The notes beneath the pieces are model-generated. The model saw only the letters and a list, made by a program, of their open reading frames with translations. It had not been told where the DNA came from and ran no database searches. Positions 1 to 6,128 of a DNA stretch of 14,554 nt are shown piece after piece (the stretch's first letter is position 1; each line of letters begins with the position of its first letter). A program made the position numbers and the translations under genes. The stretch covers positions 1 through 14,554 of the forward strand of contig DBXF01000085.1 in NCBI GenBank assembly GCA_002309295.1. The letters are read 5' to 3'. Origin of the DNA: Bacteroidales bacterium UBA1219 (GTDB lineage Bacteria > Bacteroidota > Bacteroidia > Bacteroidales > P3).

Positions 1-831
1 TATGCCGTAGGCTGCCACGCCGTCCTCGCCGAGGTGTTGCATCAGCTGCAGGTTGTAACAGATACTCACAATGTTTAGGGCTATGTTGCCCACGTACTCG
101 CTCAGTCCGTTGGTGAGTGCACGCCCGATGTAAGTCCATATCAAACGTGTGTGCCGCAGCATACGCAGACTGCCTTTGTTCAGTCGTGGCGAGCTGAAAT
201 ATATAAGCGGGTAGATGCCGCCCACCAGCTGTGCCAATGCCGTTGCCGCCGCCGCTCCAGCCACGCCCCACCGCAGAGCCCATACAAACAGGGCGTCGAA
301 AGCGATGTTCAACACGCCGCTCACCACCGACATCATTGTGCCCAACTGCGGACGTTCGGCAGCCATAAAGAAAGTCTGAAAAGCCATCTGCAACACAAAT
401 CCGGGCAGACCTATCATGCAGATGCGTCCGTACAGCACGCACTCGGCCAGCATATCGGCATCGGCGCCCAGCCACCGCGAGATGGCGGGACAGAACACTG
501 CAAACAGCACCCCCATCACTATGCCCAGCTGAGTGGCGAAACGTATCAGCATGGTGAAAATACGGTTGGCCTTTTCGGGATAGCCTTCGCCCTTGACCTT
601 GGCCACCAAAGCGCCGCCACCGCTGCCCACCATAAGGCCCACAGCCCCCAAAATCATAATGGTCGGCCACAGCAGGTTGATGGCCGCAAAACCACTCTTG
701 CCTGCGAAGTTGGACACGAAAAAGCCGTCCACAATGCTGTAGATGGAGGTGATAAGCACCATTCCGATGCTCGGCAGCACCGACCGCATTATCCTGCGGT
801 ATCCGTAATGTCCTGACAAAGAGATGTCCAC
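1..831 (-). CDS. MATE family efflux transporter, N-terminal part (partial)
   Basis: This is an inner-membrane multidrug or metabolite exporter of the MATE family, which uses a Na+ or H+ gradient. The window edge cuts it after 277 codons; complete members have about 440-460 residues and 12 membrane segments, so a little over half is visible. The protein opens DISLSGHYGYRRIMRSVLPS and continues IYSIVDGFFVSNFAG, the first-helix pattern usual for Bacteroidota MATE proteins. It then runs through alternating hydrophobic segments with GLMVGSGGGALVAKVKG, RICMIGLPGFVLQMAFQTFF and GVAGAAAATALAQLVGG, all typical of the family. I chose the GTG start at 831 because residues homologous to other members begin straight after it and no ATG precedes it in frame; the first in-frame ATG (Met at IMRSV) lies inside conserved sequence. 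A TAAATTTG promoter box lies about 30 bp upstream. The substrate cannot be told. Confidence 0.9.
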   Translation of the reverse strand, partial: MDISLSGHYGYRRIMRSVLPSIGMVLITSIYSIVDGFFVSNFAGKSGFAAINLLWPTIMILGAVGLMVGSGGGALVAKVKGEGYPEKANRIFTMLIRFATQLGIVMGVLFAVFCPAISRWLGADADMLAECVLYGRICMIGLPGFVLQMAFQTFFMAAERPQLGTMMSVVSGVLNIAFDALFVWALRWGVAGAAAATALAQLVGGIYPLIYFSSPRLNKGSLRMLRHTRLIWTYIGRALTNGLSEYVGNIALNIVSICYNLQLMQHLGEDGVAAYGI

Positions 832-859
832 GAGTGTAAGGCTAAAAATTTCGTTTCTG

Positions 860-867
860 CAAATTTA
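860..867 (-). promoter_or_regulatory. -7 promoter element (TAAATTTG) for the MATE gene
   Basis: An exact match to the Bacteroidota -7 consensus TAnnTTTG on the minus strand, 28 bp before the GTG start. An ATTG about 23 bp further upstream (891-894) could be a weak -33 element. Inferred from the consensus alone. Confidence 0.5.
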
Positions 868-949
868 CAAGAAAAAACCGACTTGAACGACAATTTCTTT
901 AACAAAGATGACAAAGTTTTGACGGAATTATCCATAGCGAACTTCAAGC

Positions 950-998
950 ACTGACCACTAATTACTGATTACTAACCACTGAATACTAACAACTTGAG
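950..998 (+). repeat. Tandem heptamer array, seven units, consensus ACTRANN
   Basis: Seven consecutive 7-bp units: ACTGACC, ACTAATT, ACTGATT, ACTAACC, ACTGAAT, ACTAACA, ACTTGAG. The first six alternate strictly between ACTGA and ACTAA, each with two variable bases. The array ends exactly where the 55-bp promoter repeat begins. A second seven-unit array sits in the same position at 2217-2265. Confidence 0.8.
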
Positions 999-1053
999 AT
1001 CTTTTTCACAGTTCACTGCTCACAGTTCACTAAAAAAGTGTATCTTTGCAGAA
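999..1053 (+). promoter_or_regulatory. 55-bp promoter cassette, copy 1
   Basis: Identical over 55 bp to 2266-2320. Its 3' part holds TATCTTTG (1041-1048), an exact TAnnTTTG -7 box. Its middle again has a 7-bp rhythm (TCACAGT, TCACTGC, TCACAGT, TCACTAA, from 1006). No TTTG -33 box stands at the usual distance, so the repeated CACAGTT/CACTGCT motifs could be activator or repressor sites instead. It probably drives the lipoprotein gene at 1130, leaving a leader of about 75 nt. Confidence 0.65.
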
Positions 1054-1129
1054 GAATTGTGCCCATTATCCACAATAACGCTATGAACTTTATATCCATA
1101 ATATAAAAACATCTAAGACTTTCAAATAA

Positions 1130-2026
1130 ATGGAAAAAAAATCAAAAATACTGATAATTGCCATTGCTGTCGCAATCGGAATGGCTTCGTGTTCAACTAA
1201 CAAGTCCGTTTCTCAAAAACATGTTAATAGACCTGCACCGGAAGTGATTCAAGATGCGCTCGACAGTATATGTGCAGAAGGGTATAGCTTGTATATTGCA
1301 GAGCGAATTAACTGGATTTCAACCGATTCAGTACTGAAACATTGTGATGTTGATAATATTGGGGGCAGTGTTATTTGGCAACCGACAGACAGCACTTGGA
1401 AAGCTGTGTTTTTTGACAAGGAACTGAAAAATTGTGTCTTCGAATACTGTTACTATGCTCAAAGCGGGAAACATACAATTTCGTACAATGTCCGAACAGT
1501 TACCGAGGTTGAACGTACTCAATATGATTTAAAAAATAAGATGTTGAATAACGCTTTATCTCTTTACGCCGACAGTCTTAGATTCAACAGCAATTATGGC
1601 AGTCCCAATTTAGACTTCGTTCGCATAGATGCCAATACTATACGGATGTATATACTTCAGGGAGTAGAACGTCCTAATATTATTCCTTTTGGAAACGATT
1701 ACAGCATTGATTTCGATAACGAGGGCAATGTCAAAGCCTTTCGTCGCTACCACCAATCGCTGATAGCTATTCCCACTATTGACAAGTCGGGCAATCCAGT
1801 TGCGACAACGTTTCATTCTCATCTAAAAGATAATCCATATATTACCCCAACAGATATTTGCAATTTTCTGCTTTATCGTGGCGAAATGAAACAGACATAC
1901 GTCTTGAGTACGGCCCTGGACGGCTTTATAATATTCGAAGCCGAGACCCACTCAGCAGTTTTTTTAACACATGAGGCTATGGACCGAATTTACAACAATG
2001 CAGAAAGCGACAAAAAAGCCAAATAA
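1130..2026 (+). CDS. Lipoprotein of unknown function, 298 aa
   Basis: I do not recognise a family. The N-terminus is a lipoprotein signal: basic MEKKSK, a hydrophobic stretch (ILIIAIAVAIG), then the lipobox MASC with the modified cysteine at residue 21, followed by STNKS. The mature part (about 278 residues) is soluble, rich in Asn, Asp and Tyr, and has no further membrane segment, so it should be anchored in the periplasm or outer membrane. It stands alone: a divergent MATE gene lies upstream, and an unrelated regulator with its own copy of the same promoter cassette lies downstream. The coding sequence is clearly more AT-rich, and its codons more A/T-ending, than the enzyme genes around it, suggesting a lineage-specific or acquired gene. 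The ATG at 1130 is the only start that gives a complete signal peptide. Confidence 0.85.
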   Translation: MEKKSKILIIAIAVAIGMASCSTNKSVSQKHVNRPAPEVIQDALDSICAEGYSLYIAERINWISTDSVLKHCDVDNIGGSVIWQPTDSTWKAVFFDKELKNCVFEYCYYAQSGKHTISYNVRTVTEVERTQYDLKNKMLNNALSLYADSLRFNSNYGSPNLDFVRIDANTIRMYILQGVERPNIIPFGNDYSIDFDNEGNVKAFRRYHQSLIAIPTIDKSGNPVATTFHSHLKDNPYITPTDICNFLLYRGEMKQTYVLSTALDGFIIFEAETHSAVFLTHEAMDRIYNNAESDKKAK

Positions 2027-2074
2027 TTGTTAATGCTTATTCTTGTGTATCAAGATTCAAAAACTAAAAGACAG

Positions 2075-2092
2075 TATAAAATGAATTTTATA
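2075..2092. repeat. AT-rich palindrome, 8-bp arms
   Basis: TATAAAAT, GA, ATTTTATA is a perfect inverted repeat about 50 bp after the lipoprotein stop codon. ACAG (2071-2074) and CTGT (2098-2101) outside it could extend the pairing around a bulge. It may protect or end the upstream transcript, but the stem has no G-C pairs, so this is weak. Confidence 0.35.
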
Positions 2093-2127
2093 TTATGCTG
2101 TCCCCACTTGCCTATTTCAACAATCTG

Positions 2128-2154
2128 CGGGGCGTAACGCCACACCCTTTTTTT
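2128..2154 (+). terminator. Possible rho-independent terminator after the lipoprotein gene
   Basis: GGCG (2131-2134) pairs with CGCC (2138-2141) around TAA. Neighbouring G and C residues may lengthen the stem. Seven T residues follow at 2148-2154. The stem is short and the T run starts several bases after it. Confidence 0.4.
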
Positions 2155-2179
2155 GTTCAAAATGCCATTCGTGGTGTTC

Positions 2180-2216
2180 ACATCTTCACGTCTGAACATC
2201 TTAACATCTTCACATC
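2180..2216 (+). repeat. Octamer array, consensus ACATCTKM, 4.6 units
   Basis: Successive 8-bp units ACATCTTC, ACGTCTGA, ACATCTTA, ACATCTTC and a partial ACATC. It runs directly into the heptamer array. The core CATCTGA resembles the octamer arrays at 7894-7937 and 8112-8155. Confidence 0.6.
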
Positions 2217-2265
2217 ACTGCCCCCTGACAACTGAATACTATCCACTGAACACCAACCACTTACA
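2217..2265 (+). repeat. Tandem heptamer array, second copy, seven units
   Basis: Units ACTGCCC, CCTGACA, ACTGAAT, ACTATCC, ACTGAAC, ACCAACC, ACTTACA. It has the same unit number, length (49 bp) and phase against the 55-bp cassette as 950-998, although the units themselves have diverged. Confidence 0.75.
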
Positions 2266-2320
2266 ATCTTTTTCACAGTTCACTGCTCACAGTTCACTAA
2301 AAAAGTGTATCTTTGCAGAA
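2266..2320 (+). promoter_or_regulatory. 55-bp promoter cassette, copy 2
   Basis: An exact copy of 999-1053, with the -7 box TATCTTTG at 2308-2315. The AbrB-type regulator gene starts 32 bp after it, giving a short leader. Its identity to copy 1, while the flanks differ, implies recent duplication, gene conversion or strong constraint. Confidence 0.65.
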
Positions 2321-2352
2321 AAATATGAAAATTCATGCAAATCATATAAATT

Positions 2353-2562
2353 ATGGAAAAACATAACGATAAATACATTTTCGGAGTGGTGAAAGTGGGC
2401 GAAAGGGGACAGATTGTCATTCCCAAGGAGGCCCGCGAGATTTACGGCATCAAAGCCGGGGAGACGTTGCTGGTGCTAGGCGACCAGAAAGGGATGGCGC
2501 TCGTCAAGCCCGAAGTGTTCCAACAAGCCATAGACCAGGCGATGGAGGGCCTTCCGAAATGA
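2353..2562 (+). CDS. AbrB/MazE/SpoVT-family DNA-binding protein, 69 aa
   Basis: A small swapped-hairpin DNA-binding protein, probably a dimeric transcriptional regulator. Residues 12-45 (VVKVGERGQIVIPKEAREIY, then GIKAGETLLVLGD) form the classic SpoVT/AbrB domain: GERGQIVIPKEARE is the family's most conserved stretch. A short C-terminal helix follows. At 69 residues the length is normal for a stand-alone domain. Its stop codon overlaps the next start by four bases (ATGA at 2559-2562), so it is translationally coupled to the acyltransferase gene and probably controls that operon. It could also be an antitoxin of the MazE type, but no toxin gene is adjacent, so a regulator is the better call. 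It has its own promoter cassette just upstream. Confidence 0.88.
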   Translation: MEKHNDKYIFGVVKVGERGQIVIPKEAREIYGIKAGETLLVLGDQKGMALVKPEVFQQAIDQAMEGLPK

Positions 2563-3689
2563 GAAAACATTGGATAGACAACCTGCGCTGGGTCACTGTG
2601 CTTTCGGTGCTGCTGTACCACGTCATTTATTTCTTCAACAATAAAGGTGTTTTCGGCGGCATAGGCGGCTTTGGTCTTTATCCCGAAGTGCCTCAGTATC
2701 AGGATGTGGTGATGTACATCCTTTACCCGTGGTTTATGCCGCTGCTGTTCCTGCTGGCGGGCGTGAGTGCCCGTTACGCGCTGGAGAGCCGTCCGGCGGG
2801 ACAGTGGTTCCGTTCGCGGACACGCAAGCTGCTGGTGCCTGCCACCATCGGACTGCTGGTGTTCCAATGGATGACGGGCTATTTCAACACGGCCGTTACG
2901 GCTTTTGTCCAAGGCAAGGACCTTACCGCAGGCGTGCCCGCAGTTGGCAAGTATTTCCTGTGGGCTGTCAGTGGCACGGGGCCGCTGTGGTTCATTCAGG
3001 ACCTGTGGCTGTTTTCGCTGCTGCTCCTGCTGGTGCACAAAATCGACGGCAAAGGGCGTCTCCACCGCTGGTGCGGGAAAATCGCCGACGGCAAGGCAGG
3101 CATAGTGTGGATTTTGCTGCTGGGAGTGCTGTTCTGGGCCGGCGAACAGCTGATCATCAAAAATCCGCGTCCCGAATCTCCCGACGGACTTTACAACTTG
3201 TACAAGCCACTGTTCTACTTCATCCTTTTTCTGATGGGCTATTTCGTGTTCAATCACGACAAGGTGCACGAAACCCTTGGCAAGGCGTGGATTCCATTGT
3301 TGTGTGCCGCCGTGGCTTCCGGCATAGCGCTAATTATCATCACTTTCGGACAGGACAACACCACGCCGCAGTACCTCGGCAGTCCGCTCAACTGCCTCTA
3401 CGGCTGGCTTATGTGCCTGGCGATGATGGGGTGGTTCAAAGCCCGTTTCGACAGCACGGGAAAGTTCGCCACCTATATGACACGTTCCAGTTTCGGACTG
3501 TACGTGCTTCATTATCTTGTGGTTGCAAGTCTCGGCTATATGATGAAAGTCTATACAGCACTGCCTCCCGTGGCTATCTATCTGATACTCACGGTGGCGG
3601 TTTTCACGGTAACGCCGTTGCTTTACGAGATAATCCGTCGCATTCCGGTGGTGCGCTGGTGCGTGCTGGGAGAGAAAGGGAAAAAGTAA
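2559..3689 (+). CDS. Acyltransferase-3 (AT3/OafA-YrhL type) membrane protein, 376 aa
   Basis: An integral membrane acyltransferase, expected to move an acetyl or other acyl group onto a surface or periplasmic glycan. The opening IDNLRWVTVLSVLLYHVIYF contains the AT3 motif R-x10-H (Arg10, His21). About ten hydrophobic segments follow, including YILYPWFMPLLFLLAGVSARYAL near residues 53-75, FIQDLWLFSLLLLLV near 145-160, and a helix-rich C-terminal half with SSFGLYVLHYLVV, the usual late AT3 element. A basic RSRTRKLLVPATIGLLVFQW loop after the third segment is also typical. The length fits single-domain AT3 proteins; there is no fused SGNH domain. It starts inside the stop of the AbrB-type gene, so the two are co-translated. 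The substrate cannot be predicted; glucan-succinylating MdoC-like proteins belong to the same family. Confidence 0.88.
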   Translation: MRKHWIDNLRWVTVLSVLLYHVIYFFNNKGVFGGIGGFGLYPEVPQYQDVVMYILYPWFMPLLFLLAGVSARYALESRPAGQWFRSRTRKLLVPATIGLLVFQWMTGYFNTAVTAFVQGKDLTAGVPAVGKYFLWAVSGTGPLWFIQDLWLFSLLLLLVHKIDGKGRLHRWCGKIADGKAGIVWILLLGVLFWAGEQLIIKNPRPESPDGLYNLYKPLFYFILFLMGYFVFNHDKVHETLGKAWIPLLCAAVASGIALIIITFGQDNTTPQYLGSPLNCLYGWLMCLAMMGWFKARFDSTGKFATYMTRSSFGLYVLHYLVVASLGYMMKVYTALPPVAIYLILTVAVFTVTPLLYEIIRRIPVVRWCVLGEKGKK

Positions 3690-3692
3690 TAA

Positions 3693-3728
3693 AAACACTC
3701 CCATTACCAAGTAGCAATGGGAGTGTTT
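3693..3728. terminator. Strong hairpin terminator between convergent genes
   Basis: A perfect 13-bp stem (3693-3705 with 3716-3728) closes a 10-nt loop, ACCAAGTAGC. It begins four bases after the acyltransferase stop codon. On the minus strand a T-rich stretch (rich in T, from 3692 downwards) follows the stem, so it suits the lipoprotein transcript arriving from the right; on the plus strand only TTTGAG follows. It probably works in both directions. Confidence 0.75.
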
Positions 3729-3779
3729 GAGTATAGAAGCACTTATTTGCAGATTTCGACCATGCCAGAATTCGTGGTT

Positions 3780-4199
3780 TCAGTCATCGTTGCGCCCTTT
3801 TGTCAATAGCTCTTTGATTTTACGAGCGTCAAGTTCTGAAATCCGGTATGTGTACCCGCCACTTTTTTTTAATATGCCACCGTTTTTCGAGAATCCTAAG
3901 TTATATTCGTTATTGTCGCTGTCGTATAGTTTAACCCATGTTGAAGGCGCAAATTTTATCGGTTCCTGTAATACACGACAGTGGCACAAATAATCAACGA
4001 ATGGCTGGAAATCATACGGTTCCGGCTCAGTCCATCCTATAATGTAGTTGGCGGAGTCTATACGGAATTTTATTTCGGCTCTGACAATTGGCGTTTTGCA
4101 AAAAGGTTCGTCGGACAAATTGATTTCCTTCCAACCTACGCAGCTGGTAATGGAGGTAATGACGAGCGTTGCCAGACATATAAGAATGATTTTCTTCAT
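3780..4199 (-). CDS. Small lipoprotein of unknown function, 139 aa
   Basis: No family recognised. MKKIILICLATLVITSITSC is a lipoprotein signal with lipobox ITSC and the acylated cysteine at residue 20. The mature domain is about 120 residues, soluble, and ends in a charged helix (ISELDARKIKELLTKGRNDD). A stretch WVKLYDSDNNEYNLGFSKNGGILKKSGGYTYRI suggests beta strands. I start it at the ATG at 4199; an in-frame TTG 24 bases earlier would add eight residues (FINHRYN after the start) before the signal peptide, and those bases belong to the leader shared with the next gene upstream. Its base composition is AT-rich like the other lipoprotein genes here. It lies 65 bp after the other lipoprotein gene and could be co-transcribed with it, but it has its own copy of the leader. 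Confidence 0.8.
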   Translation of the reverse strand: MKKIILICLATLVITSITSCVGWKEINLSDEPFCKTPIVRAEIKFRIDSANYIIGWTEPEPYDFQPFVDYLCHCRVLQEPIKFAPSTWVKLYDSDNNEYNLGFSKNGGILKKSGGYTYRISELDARKIKELLTKGRNDD

Positions 4200-4236
4200 G
4201 TTGTAGCGGTGGTTGATGAACAATTATTATAACGTG
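4191..4236 (-). repeat. 46-bp shared 5' leader, copy 1
   Basis: Identical over 46 bp to 4751-4796, and less strictly similar for about 28 bp further (ATTTTATTG is shared). On the minus strand it covers the 37 bases before the ATG and the first codons (ATGAAGAAA). It contains TTATAATAATTG, which might be a promoter, though it does not fit TAnnTTTG. Confidence 0.85.
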
Positions 4237-4264
4237 TTTCCCAGAATTTTATTGTTAGAAAGGG

Positions 4265-4759
4265 CTATTCTCGGAATTCGCTTATGTAATGGTATGCTTC
4301 ACCTGAAATAGTATCAAATATCATTAAGTGATCCAGTGGTGTCCTTATGCAGCGATAGTACAAGAGATTGGTTTCCGGAGCAGTCTTCCACTCAACAAAC
4401 ACACAGAAATATTCTTCTGAACCAAATTTAAAGTTGTCGATGGCATAGTCTCTGCTGCATGGCACCAAGGCGGTGTCGGGCACTATCTCCGTATATTCGC
4501 ATGGTTTGGCAAATAATGCAGATTCGACCTTGGAAGGCGTAGCTTTGTAACGGAACCAATATTCATCGAATAGGATGCCGTCAGCTCTTATTCCACAGCA
4601 AGTCGGATCATCTAGGTCGGGATATAGCGAACCGATTGCAACATCCTCCTTTACACCTTCGGTTAACCAATCGGCTATCGTTGTTCTGATTTTTGTGCAG
4701 GACAACGTCATTGCAGCGAGAGAAATAACAGCTATGGATATCAAGAGAGTTTTCTTCAT
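4265..4759 (-). CDS. Small lipoprotein of unknown function, 164 aa
   Basis: No family recognised. MKKTLLISIAVISLAAMTLSC is a lipoprotein signal peptide with lipobox TLSC and cysteine 21. The mature part is acidic and Tyr/Phe-rich, with several cysteines (for example TCCGIRADG, PCEY, PCSR), which may form disulfides after export. It does not visibly align with the downstream lipoprotein beyond the signal region, although both genes share the same 46-bp leader. The ATG at 4759 is preferred to an in-frame TTG at 4783 because that TTG would put a charged eight-residue extension before the signal peptide. The gene diverges from the AlkZ-like gene at 5071, and the 311-bp region between them probably holds promoters for both. 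Confidence 0.8.
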   Translation of the reverse strand: MKKTLLISIAVISLAAMTLSCTKIRTTIADWLTEGVKEDVAIGSLYPDLDDPTCCGIRADGILFDEYWFRYKATPSKVESALFAKPCEYTEIVPDTALVPCSRDYAIDNFKFGSEEYFCVFVEWKTAPETNLLYYRCIRTPLDHLMIFDTISGEAYHYISEFRE

Positions 4760-4796
4760 GTTGTAGCGGTGGTTGATGAACAATTATTATAACGTG
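4751..4796 (-). repeat. 46-bp shared 5' leader, copy 2
   Basis: The second copy of the leader at 4191-4236, in the same position relative to its ATG. Identity falls off after 4796, though ATTTTATTG and a purine-rich end recur. It could hold a shared control site or mark a duplicated promoter-plus-signal-peptide unit. Confidence 0.85.
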
Positions 4797-4945
4797 CTTT
4801 CCGAAATTTTATTGTGCGAGAGGGAAATATTATCACCTTTCAACTAATTGTCACAAGTTAATCGTTAAATTATAGTTAAATCACACCAAAAACGCTTGCA
4901 AATTTTGCACTACAAAATGGTTTAATTTATTGTATTACAATTCAT

Positions 4946-4953
4946 TATATTTG
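4946..4953 (+). promoter_or_regulatory. -7 promoter element (TATATTTG) for the AlkZ-like operon
   Basis: An exact TAnnTTTG match on the plus strand, 117 bp before the ATG at 5071. Its last base is the first base of the large dyad, so the transcript would begin inside that dyad. No clear TTTG -33 box is seen. Confidence 0.45.
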
Positions 4954-4998
4954 TAACAAGTTTGTTAGTAACAAAGTTGTTACTAATAAATTTGTTAC
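4953..4998. promoter_or_regulatory. 46-nt nested dyad, probable operator or leader hairpin
   Basis: Four half-sites lie symmetrically about 4975.5: GTAACAA at 4953 and 4968, and its complement TTGTTAC at 4977 and 4992. The inner 22 bp form a perfect palindrome apart from the central AG. Over all 46 bases, 21 of 23 positions pair by Watson-Crick rules and the other two are G-T pairs. It directly follows the -7 box. Read as DNA it looks like a double operator; read as RNA it would fold into a long stem near the transcript's 5' end. No T run follows, so it is not a standard terminator. Confidence 0.6.
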
Positions 4999-5070
4999 TT
5001 GTGCGTTAATTATATGATTTGAGTTATAAATCACGAAAACACATAAATTATTGAAGTAAAAACGACGCCC

Positions 5071-6120
5071 ATGTCCCCCATTGTCCAACGACTTCTCAAC
5101 CAGCAGCTTGTCTGTCCGCAGTTCGGCACTCCCGCCGAGGTGGTGGAATACATGGGTGCCATGCAGGCGCAGGAATACCGTATGATGCGCTGGGCTGTGG
5201 CCATGCGTACCAGCAAGCCGTCGGCGAAGGCTTTCAAAAAGGCTTTCGACAGCGGACAGATAGTGCGTCTGCACCTTATGCGCGGCACATGGCAGCTCGT
5301 CTCCGCCGACGACTACTGGCCCCTGCTGGACCTCTGCGCCCCCAAGGCTCTGACGGTCATCAACGGGTGGATGCGTAGCAACAAAATCAGCCTCCCCGAC
5401 GACGAGGTGGCGCGTGTCCGCGAAATCCTTGTCAGGACGGCCGCCGACAAAGGCAGCGTCACTAAGGAGGATTTTGTGCAGGCCTTGGCGGAACACGACA
5501 TCCGCATGGACGACCACCGACTTTCGTACCACATACGCTATGCCGAGCTCTCCGGCACGCTCTGCAGCGGCGACCTCCTGCCCATGAAAGCCACCTACGC
5601 CCTTGCCACCGACAAGGTGAAAAACCACGTGCGTATGGACCGCGACGAAGTGCTTATGATGCTGGTACGCAAGTATTTCCGCAGTCGCCAGCCCGCCACG
5701 CTTGAGGATTTCGTCTGGTGGTCGGGACTGAACATCGGCGACTGCCGAAGGGCTATCGAATTGCTGGGAGATTATTTGCATGTAGAGACGATGCGTACAC
5801 CCTCTGCACAACGACGCGAATTCTATTTCACCGACGACTGTCGCACACGCGGTTTCCGCAAAGGTAGGTGCCTTTTCATCCCGCCCTACGACGAATATCT
5901 TATCGGCTACAAGAGCCGCGACATAGTGCTTTCGCCGGAATTCCGCCACAAGGCGCACAACAACAGCGGCATTTTCCAGCCTGTCATCGCCCGCGACGGC
6001 ATTATCTGCGGCAACTGGGCACCTTTCAGCGACGACTGCCGCACCTCGTTCTTCATCGGAGAACACGACGACGCCGTGCAGGAGGAATGGAATCGATACA
6101 AATTGTTTTTAGAGAAATAA
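5071..6120 (+). CDS. Winged-helix DNA-binding protein, AlkZ/YcaQ-type DNA glycosylase family, 349 aa
   Basis: It belongs to the HTH_42 family (winged-helix DNA-binding domain proteins), whose studied members AlkZ and YcaQ (AlkX) excise alkylated or crosslinked bases from DNA. The N-terminus has the expected pattern FGTPAEVVEYMGAMQAQEYRMMRWAV; Gln32-Ala-Gln34 sits where AlkZ carries its catalytic QxQ motif. HLMRGTWQLVSADDYWPLL (about residues 70-88), the helix VTKEDFVQALAEHDI, YAELSGTLCSGDLLP, RDEVLMMLVRKYFRSRQPATLEDFVWWSGL and the C-terminal PYDEYLIGYKSR, then FQPVIARDGIICGNW are all family landmarks in the right order. The length is normal, so it looks intact. It is GC-rich and is followed after 8 bp by the CAT-like gene. 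Activity on a particular lesion is inference; transcription-factor use is the alternative. Confidence 0.85.
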   Translation: MSPIVQRLLNQQLVCPQFGTPAEVVEYMGAMQAQEYRMMRWAVAMRTSKPSAKAFKKAFDSGQIVRLHLMRGTWQLVSADDYWPLLDLCAPKALTVINGWMRSNKISLPDDEVARVREILVRTAADKGSVTKEDFVQALAEHDIRMDDHRLSYHIRYAELSGTLCSGDLLPMKATYALATDKVKNHVRMDRDEVLMMLVRKYFRSRQPATLEDFVWWSGLNIGDCRRAIELLGDYLHVETMRTPSAQRREFYFTDDCRTRGFRKGRCLFIPPYDEYLIGYKSRDIVLSPEFRHKAHNNSGIFQPVIARDGIICGNWAPFSDDCRTSFFIGEHDDAVQEEWNRYKLFLEK

Positions 6121-6128
6121 CACATTAT

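Larger units (their letters stand above)
2027..2352. other. 326-bp intergenic region: hairpins, octamer and heptamer arrays, promoter cassette
   Basis: No gene is visible. In order it holds an AT-only palindrome (2075-2092), a short GC hairpin with a T run (2131-2154), an octamer array (2180-2216), a heptamer array (2217-2265) and the second promoter cassette (2266-2320). The arrays adjoin each other without spacer. Confidence 0.7.
4760..5070. other. 311-bp divergent regulatory region
   Basis: AT-rich and without coding potential. It holds the second lipoprotein leader, a short palindrome TGCAAATTTTGCA (4896-4908), a plus-strand promoter box and the nested dyad at 4953-4998. The last 70 bases before the AlkZ-like start show no Shine-Dalgarno sequence. 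Confidence 0.6.

Noticed and set aside
151..816. Open frame of 221 codons on the plus strand
   Set aside because: It is a shadow of the MATE gene: the peptide is His/Gln/Arg-rich without helices or domains, while the minus strand gives a clear MATE protein.
950..998. Heptamer array considered as a CRISPR or integron-like repeat
   Set aside because: The units are 7 bp with no unique spacers, and no cas or integrase gene is present.
2353..2562. Toxin-antitoxin system with the AbrB/MazE-like protein as antitoxin
   Set aside because: The coupled gene is a membrane acyltransferase, not a toxin, and no small toxin gene flanks it.
2442..3730. Long frames on both strands over the acyltransferase gene
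   Set aside because: Only the 2559-3689 frame gives membrane helices and the R-x10-H motif. The others are out-of-frame translations.
4945..6066. Open frame of 373 codons on the minus strand, opposite the AlkZ-like gene
   Set aside because: The plus-strand product has family motifs throughout; the minus-strand peptide is Val/Ala/His-rich noise from GC-rich codons.
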